Assembly: GCF_002355275.1 (NCBI RefSeq)
Contig: NZ_CP023451.1
Coordinates: forward strand, 124,001-188,000
Source: Rhizorhabdus dicambivorans
Lineage (GTDB): Bacteria > Pseudomonadota > Alphaproteobacteria > Sphingomonadales > Sphingomonadaceae
Length of the DNA stretch: 64,000 nt
Direction of reading: 5' to 3'
The notes below the pieces were generated by a model that saw nothing but the letters and a program-made list of their open reading frames with translations, was not told where the DNA came from and did not search any database. Each line of letters opens with the position of its first letter. Position 1 is the first letter of the stretch. Made by a program: the position numbers and the translations under genes. Below, one piece after another: positions 61,154 to 64,000 of the stretch.

Positions 61154-61197
61154 ATATCCCCCTGGGGGGATAGACATGTATCCCCCCAGGGGGATAT
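61154..61197. promoter_or_regulatory. Paired G/C-tract operator between repressor and exporter
   Basis: Two 19-bp arms (61154-61172 and 61179-61197) are exact inverted copies around GACATG. Each arm is itself near-palindromic: TATCCCCC-T-GGGGGGATA on the left and its complement on the right. C/G tracts flanked by AT are the recognition mode of RcnR/DmeR/CsoR-like tetramers. The pair lies 38 bp from the repressor start and 9 bp from the exporter start, so both directions can be controlled. Confidence 0.85.
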
Positions 61198-61206
61198 GGG
61201 GCGGGC

Positions 61207-62544
61207 GTGCTTACCGTGCTCGCCAACCGGACCTATCGTCATCTTTTCCTCGCCCAGCTCATCGCGCTGGTCGGGACCGGCCTGGCGACGGTCGCCCTCG
61301 GCCTGCTCGCTTATGACATCGCCGGTGGTGATGCGGGCGCGGTGCTTGGCACGGCGCTGGCGATCAAGATGGTCGCCTATATCGGCGTTGGTCCGATCGC
61401 CGGCGCGTTCGCCGACCGCGTGCCGCGCAAGGCGCTGCTGGTCGCGCTCGATCTGGTCCGCGCGGCGGTCGCGATCTGCCTGCCGTTCGTCAGCGAGGTC
61501 TGGCAGGTTTATGTCTTGATCTTCGTGCTGCAGGCCGCGTCCGCAGGGTTCACGCCGACGTTCCAGGCAACCATCCCCGACGTGCTCCCCGACGAGGGCG
61601 ACTATACCCGCGCTCTGTCGCTGTCCCGGCTGGCCTATGACATGGAGAGCCTGACCAGCCCGATGCTCGCGGCGGCATTGCTGACGATCATCAATTTCCA
61701 CTGGCTGTTCTCGGGGACCGCGATCGGGTTCCTCGCCTCGGCGGCTTTGGTGGTCTCATCAGGCCTCGCCAGGAGCGCCGCTTCACCGAAGGCCGATACT
61801 GGCATCTACGACAAGACGACCCGCGGAATCCGTATCTATCTCAAGACACCGCGCCTGCGCGGCCTGCTCGCGGTGACGCTTGCTGCGGCCGCGGCGAGCG
61901 CGATGGTCATCGTCAACACCGTCGTCATCGTCCGCGGACTCGGCTTCGGCCAGTCGCAGGTCGCCCTGGCGCTTGCCGCCTATGGCGGCGGCTCGATGCT
62001 CGCGGCGCTGCTGTTGCCGCGCGTTCTCGATCGTATTGCCGATCGCGCGGTGATGGTGAGTGCCGCCGCCTTGCTGACCGTCATGCTCGCCGGCCTCGCC
62101 ACATGGGGCGCGACCGCGGGCGGCGGGCGGATTGGCTGGACGGTGCTGTTGCTCACATGGCCGCTGCTCGGCATCGCCTATTCGATGAGCGTCACGCCAT
62201 CGGGGCGCCTGCTGCGTCGCTCGGCCAGCGCCGGAGACCGGCCCGCGCTGTTCGCCGCCCAGTTCGCGCTCAGCCATGTTTGTTGGCTGATCGCCTATCC
62301 GCTGGTCGGCCAGCTTGGCGCGACGATTGGAATGCCCGCGGCGCTGACCGCGATGGCAGGTCTCTCCGGGATCGGGTTCTTTGCAGCCGTCGCGCTATGG
62401 CCGAAGAGCGATCCGCAAGAGATCGCGCATGATCACGAGACGCTTGGCCCGGACCATCCGCATCTTCGCCAAGATCATAGCGGCGGCAACCAGAGCCATG
62501 TCTTCGTGATCGACGATCTGCACCAGCATTGGCCGCGCCAATGA
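61207..62544 (+). CDS. MFS metal exporter with His-rich tail (NreB-like)
   Basis: A 445-residue major-facilitator protein with about 12 membrane segments (TYRHLFLAQLIALVGTGLATVALGLLAYDIAGGDAGAVLG; GAFADRVPRK as MFS motif). The C-terminus is a His-rich cytoplasmic tail (HDHETLGPDHPHLRQDHSGG, then DDLHQHWPRQ), the hallmark of NreB nickel exporters. GTG at 61207 is the only start that keeps helix 1, and lies only 9 bp after the operator, so the mRNA leader must be very short. Ni or Co export is the likely role. Confidence 0.85.
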   Translation: MLTVLANRTYRHLFLAQLIALVGTGLATVALGLLAYDIAGGDAGAVLGTALAIKMVAYIGVGPIAGAFADRVPRKALLVALDLVRAAVAICLPFVSEVWQVYVLIFVLQAASAGFTPTFQATIPDVLPDEGDYTRALSLSRLAYDMESLTSPMLAAALLTIINFHWLFSGTAIGFLASAALVVSSGLARSAASPKADTGIYDKTTRGIRIYLKTPRLRGLLAVTLAAAAASAMVIVNTVVIVRGLGFGQSQVALALAAYGGGSMLAALLLPRVLDRIADRAVMVSAAALLTVMLAGLATWGATAGGGRIGWTVLLLTWPLLGIAYSMSVTPSGRLLRRSASAGDRPALFAAQFALSHVCWLIAYPLVGQLGATIGMPAALTAMAGLSGIGFFAAVALWPKSDPQEIAHDHETLGPDHPHLRQDHSGGNQSHVFVIDDLHQHWPRQ

Positions 62545-62593
62545 TCGCGCGTTCGTCTTGTGAGTTCACAGCTCTCGCGATAGGTCTTGTCGT

Positions 62594-62971
62594 ATGACAG
62601 CAATGTCGATCTCCACGCGGCGCTTCGGCTCCGGTGGCGCGCTCGGGCGCGTCGCCGCGCTTATGGCGTTGTTCGCAATGATCGGCGTGCTGGCGCTATC
62701 GACGTGGCACGATGGCATGCCGCACAGCCATGCCGCAGTTCATGCAACCAGTGTCGATCGCGATCATCACGAGCATGCGCCAAGCAAGACGCCCGACATG
62801 GCGGATGTCCTGCACATGGCGGCGCACGCCGTGATCCAGACGATCGATGTACCGCGCCAGCCCGTGCTGGCTGCGATGCTCAAGCCGGTGCCGCTCCAGT
62901 GGAGCATTGCCGGCCCGCAGGCGCCCGGCGCGATCCACCCCGACGGACTCCTGAGACCCCCGCGAGGCTGA
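62594..62971 (+). CDS. Periplasmic His-rich protein before czcC
   Basis: A 125-residue protein with an N-terminal membrane anchor or signal (VAALMALFAMIGVLALSTW) and a His-rich region (HDGMPHSHAAVHATSVDRDHHEHAP). The remainder is not recognisable. It is 54 bp upstream of the CzcC-type gene and probably co-transcribed with it. A periplasmic metal-binding accessory role is plausible, not shown. Confidence 0.65.
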   Translation: MTAMSISTRRFGSGGALGRVAALMALFAMIGVLALSTWHDGMPHSHAAVHATSVDRDHHEHAPSKTPDMADVLHMAAHAVIQTIDVPRQPVLAAMLKPVPLQWSIAGPQAPGAIHPDGLLRPPRG

Positions 62972-63025
62972 AGTCGCGCGCCCGTCTGGCGCGCCCGATC
63001 TTCAAGCCTTCAAGGGGAAATACCG

Positions 63026-64000
63026 ATGCAAGCCTTTCGAGGCCGGCTGCCGCGGCGTGCGGTTGCCGGCATGCTGGCCGCGACCTGCCTCATGGCGGTC
63101 GCCCAGAGCGCCTATGCGCAGGTAGCGCCGCCATTCGCCACGCTGCTGCGTGAAAGCGAGGACGCTCCGCGGCTCGCGGTAAGCGAAGCCGGCGTCCGCC
63201 AGGCCGAAGGGCTGCGCGATCAGGCGCGCGCACGGCCCAATCCGAGTATCAATGTGATGACCGAGAATGTGGCGGGATCGTCACCCTATTCCGGGTTCGG
63301 GCGCGCCGAGACGACGCTGCAATATAGCCAGCCGATCGAACTGGGCGGAAAGCGCTCGGCACGGATCGCTGCCGGAGAAGCCGGCGTGGTCGCGTCGCGT
63401 GCTCGCGACCGCGATGCCCGGGTCGTTTTCGCCTATGATCTCGCACGCGCCTACGCCGCCGCCGAAATCGGTGACCGGCGCGTTGGCCTTGCCGAAGACG
63501 AAGTCGAGGAAGCGCAGAGCGACCTGAAGGCAGCCGAAGCGCTGGTCGGTGCGGGCAAGGAAACGCGGCTCCGCGCGCTCCAGGCACGCTCGGCGCTCAA
63601 CGAGGTCAGCGCCCAGCTCGATCTCGCCAAAGCGAACCGCATCTCCGCTTATGTCCGGCTGTCGGCACTGGTCGGAGCGGATGCGCCATTTGCCAGCCTC
63701 GCTGAATCGCTGCTCGATACCGGTCCCAGCCCGGACATGGTTGGCCCAGTCGATCCGACGGCCAGTCCCGCGCTGCTCGTCGCCGAAGCCGAACGCGCGG
63801 CCGCAGCGCGCCGGCTCGATGTCGAAAGCCGCCGTGCGACACCCGACATCACCGCGAGCGTGGGCGTGCGCCGCTTGGAATATGAGGGTGCGACCGCGGT
63901 GCTCGGCGGCGTGACCATTCCGCTTCACCTGTTCGACCGCAACCGCGGCAACATCGCCGCCTCGCGCGCCGAGGTCGATGCCGCCGAAGCCCGGCTTGCG
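63026..64000 (+). CDS. czcC: CzcC-type outer-membrane efflux protein (3' end outside window)
   Basis: A TolC-family outer-membrane channel, partial (325 codons to the window end). Signal peptide ends SAYAQV. TolC-type helices are visible: LAVSEAGVRQAEGLRDQARARPNPSINV, TTLQYSQPIELGGKRSARIAAGEA, VVFAYDLARAYAAAEIGDRRVGLAEDEV, and the repeat half ALLVAEAERAAAARRLDVESRRATPDITASVGVRRLE. The QPIELGGKR stretch is typical of CzcC. It should be followed outside the window by czcB and czcA. AAGGGG precedes the ATG. Confidence 0.92.
   Translation, partial: MQAFRGRLPRRAVAGMLAATCLMAVAQSAYAQVAPPFATLLRESEDAPRLAVSEAGVRQAEGLRDQARARPNPSINVMTENVAGSSPYSGFGRAETTLQYSQPIELGGKRSARIAAGEAGVVASRARDRDARVVFAYDLARAYAAAEIGDRRVGLAEDEVEEAQSDLKAAEALVGAGKETRLRALQARSALNEVSAQLDLAKANRISAYVRLSALVGADAPFASLAESLLDTGPSPDMVGPVDPTASPALLVAEAERAAAARRLDVESRRATPDITASVGVRRLEYEGATAVLGGVTIPLHLFDRNRGNIAASRAEVDAAEARLA

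Overview
The window is high-GC DNA that looks like an accessory region (plasmid, megaplasmid, integrative element or genomic island) of an alphaproteobacterium, most likely a sphingomonad. That assignment is an inference from base composition, protein character and gene content; there is no rRNA or tRNA gene to anchor it. Genes are densely packed, with many 4-base stop/start overlaps.

Layout. (1) 1-7.7 kb, copper module: a multicopper oxidase copA (cut by the window start), an anti-sigma/sensor/ECF-sigma trio of CnrYXH type, copC, copD, a methyltransferase, a CPC-type copper P-ATPase and its CueR-type regulator. Three copies of one promoter pattern (AGGG-N13-CTGCGTATT) lie before cnrY, copC and copA and point to a small ECF-sigma regulon. 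A separate MerR-type promoter with a 19-bp spacer precedes the P-ATPase. (2) 7.7-27.8 kb, carbon/energy storage island: phaC, a MaoC-Pta fusion, ackA, a FabI-like reductase, a phasin, a complete N-type F1Fo-ATPase operon (atpDCQRBEFAG), oleate hydratase, an orphan FixJ-type regulator, a frameshifted small gene, and a translationally coupled trio (beta-CASP nuclease, archaeal-type NMP/thymidine phosphorylase, short PRPP synthetase). (3) 28-33.5 kb: a small metal-associated membrane pair, an HxlR regulator, an SGNH-like protein, and a complete IS66 element with an exact 8-bp target duplication that interrupts the 3' end of a small gene. (4) 33.6-57.4 kb: a conjugation region with a lytic transglycosylase, an HTH regulator, a four-unit 22-bp hairpin array, and an F-type type IV secretion operon (pilin, traL-E-K-B, dsbC, traV, traC, trbI, trhF, traW, traU, trbC, traN, traF, traH, traG). 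No relaxase or coupling protein is visible. (5) 57.5-64 kb: a chromate operon (chrB-chrA-exported SOD), a CsoR/RcnR-family repressor with a large G/C-tract operator facing an NreB-like MFS exporter, a His-rich periplasmic protein and the start of a CzcC-type outer-membrane efflux gene.

How the parts work together. The flanks form a multi-metal (Cu, Cr, probably Ni/Co, Zn/Cd/Co) resistance set around a DNA-transfer apparatus. The 8-28 kb block reads as a starvation or low-oxygen programme: polyester storage, acetyl-phosphate/acetate ATP generation, an auxiliary ion-pumping ATPase, and RNA/nucleotide scavenging, possibly under the orphan FixJ regulator. The functional links within that block are inference from gene order.
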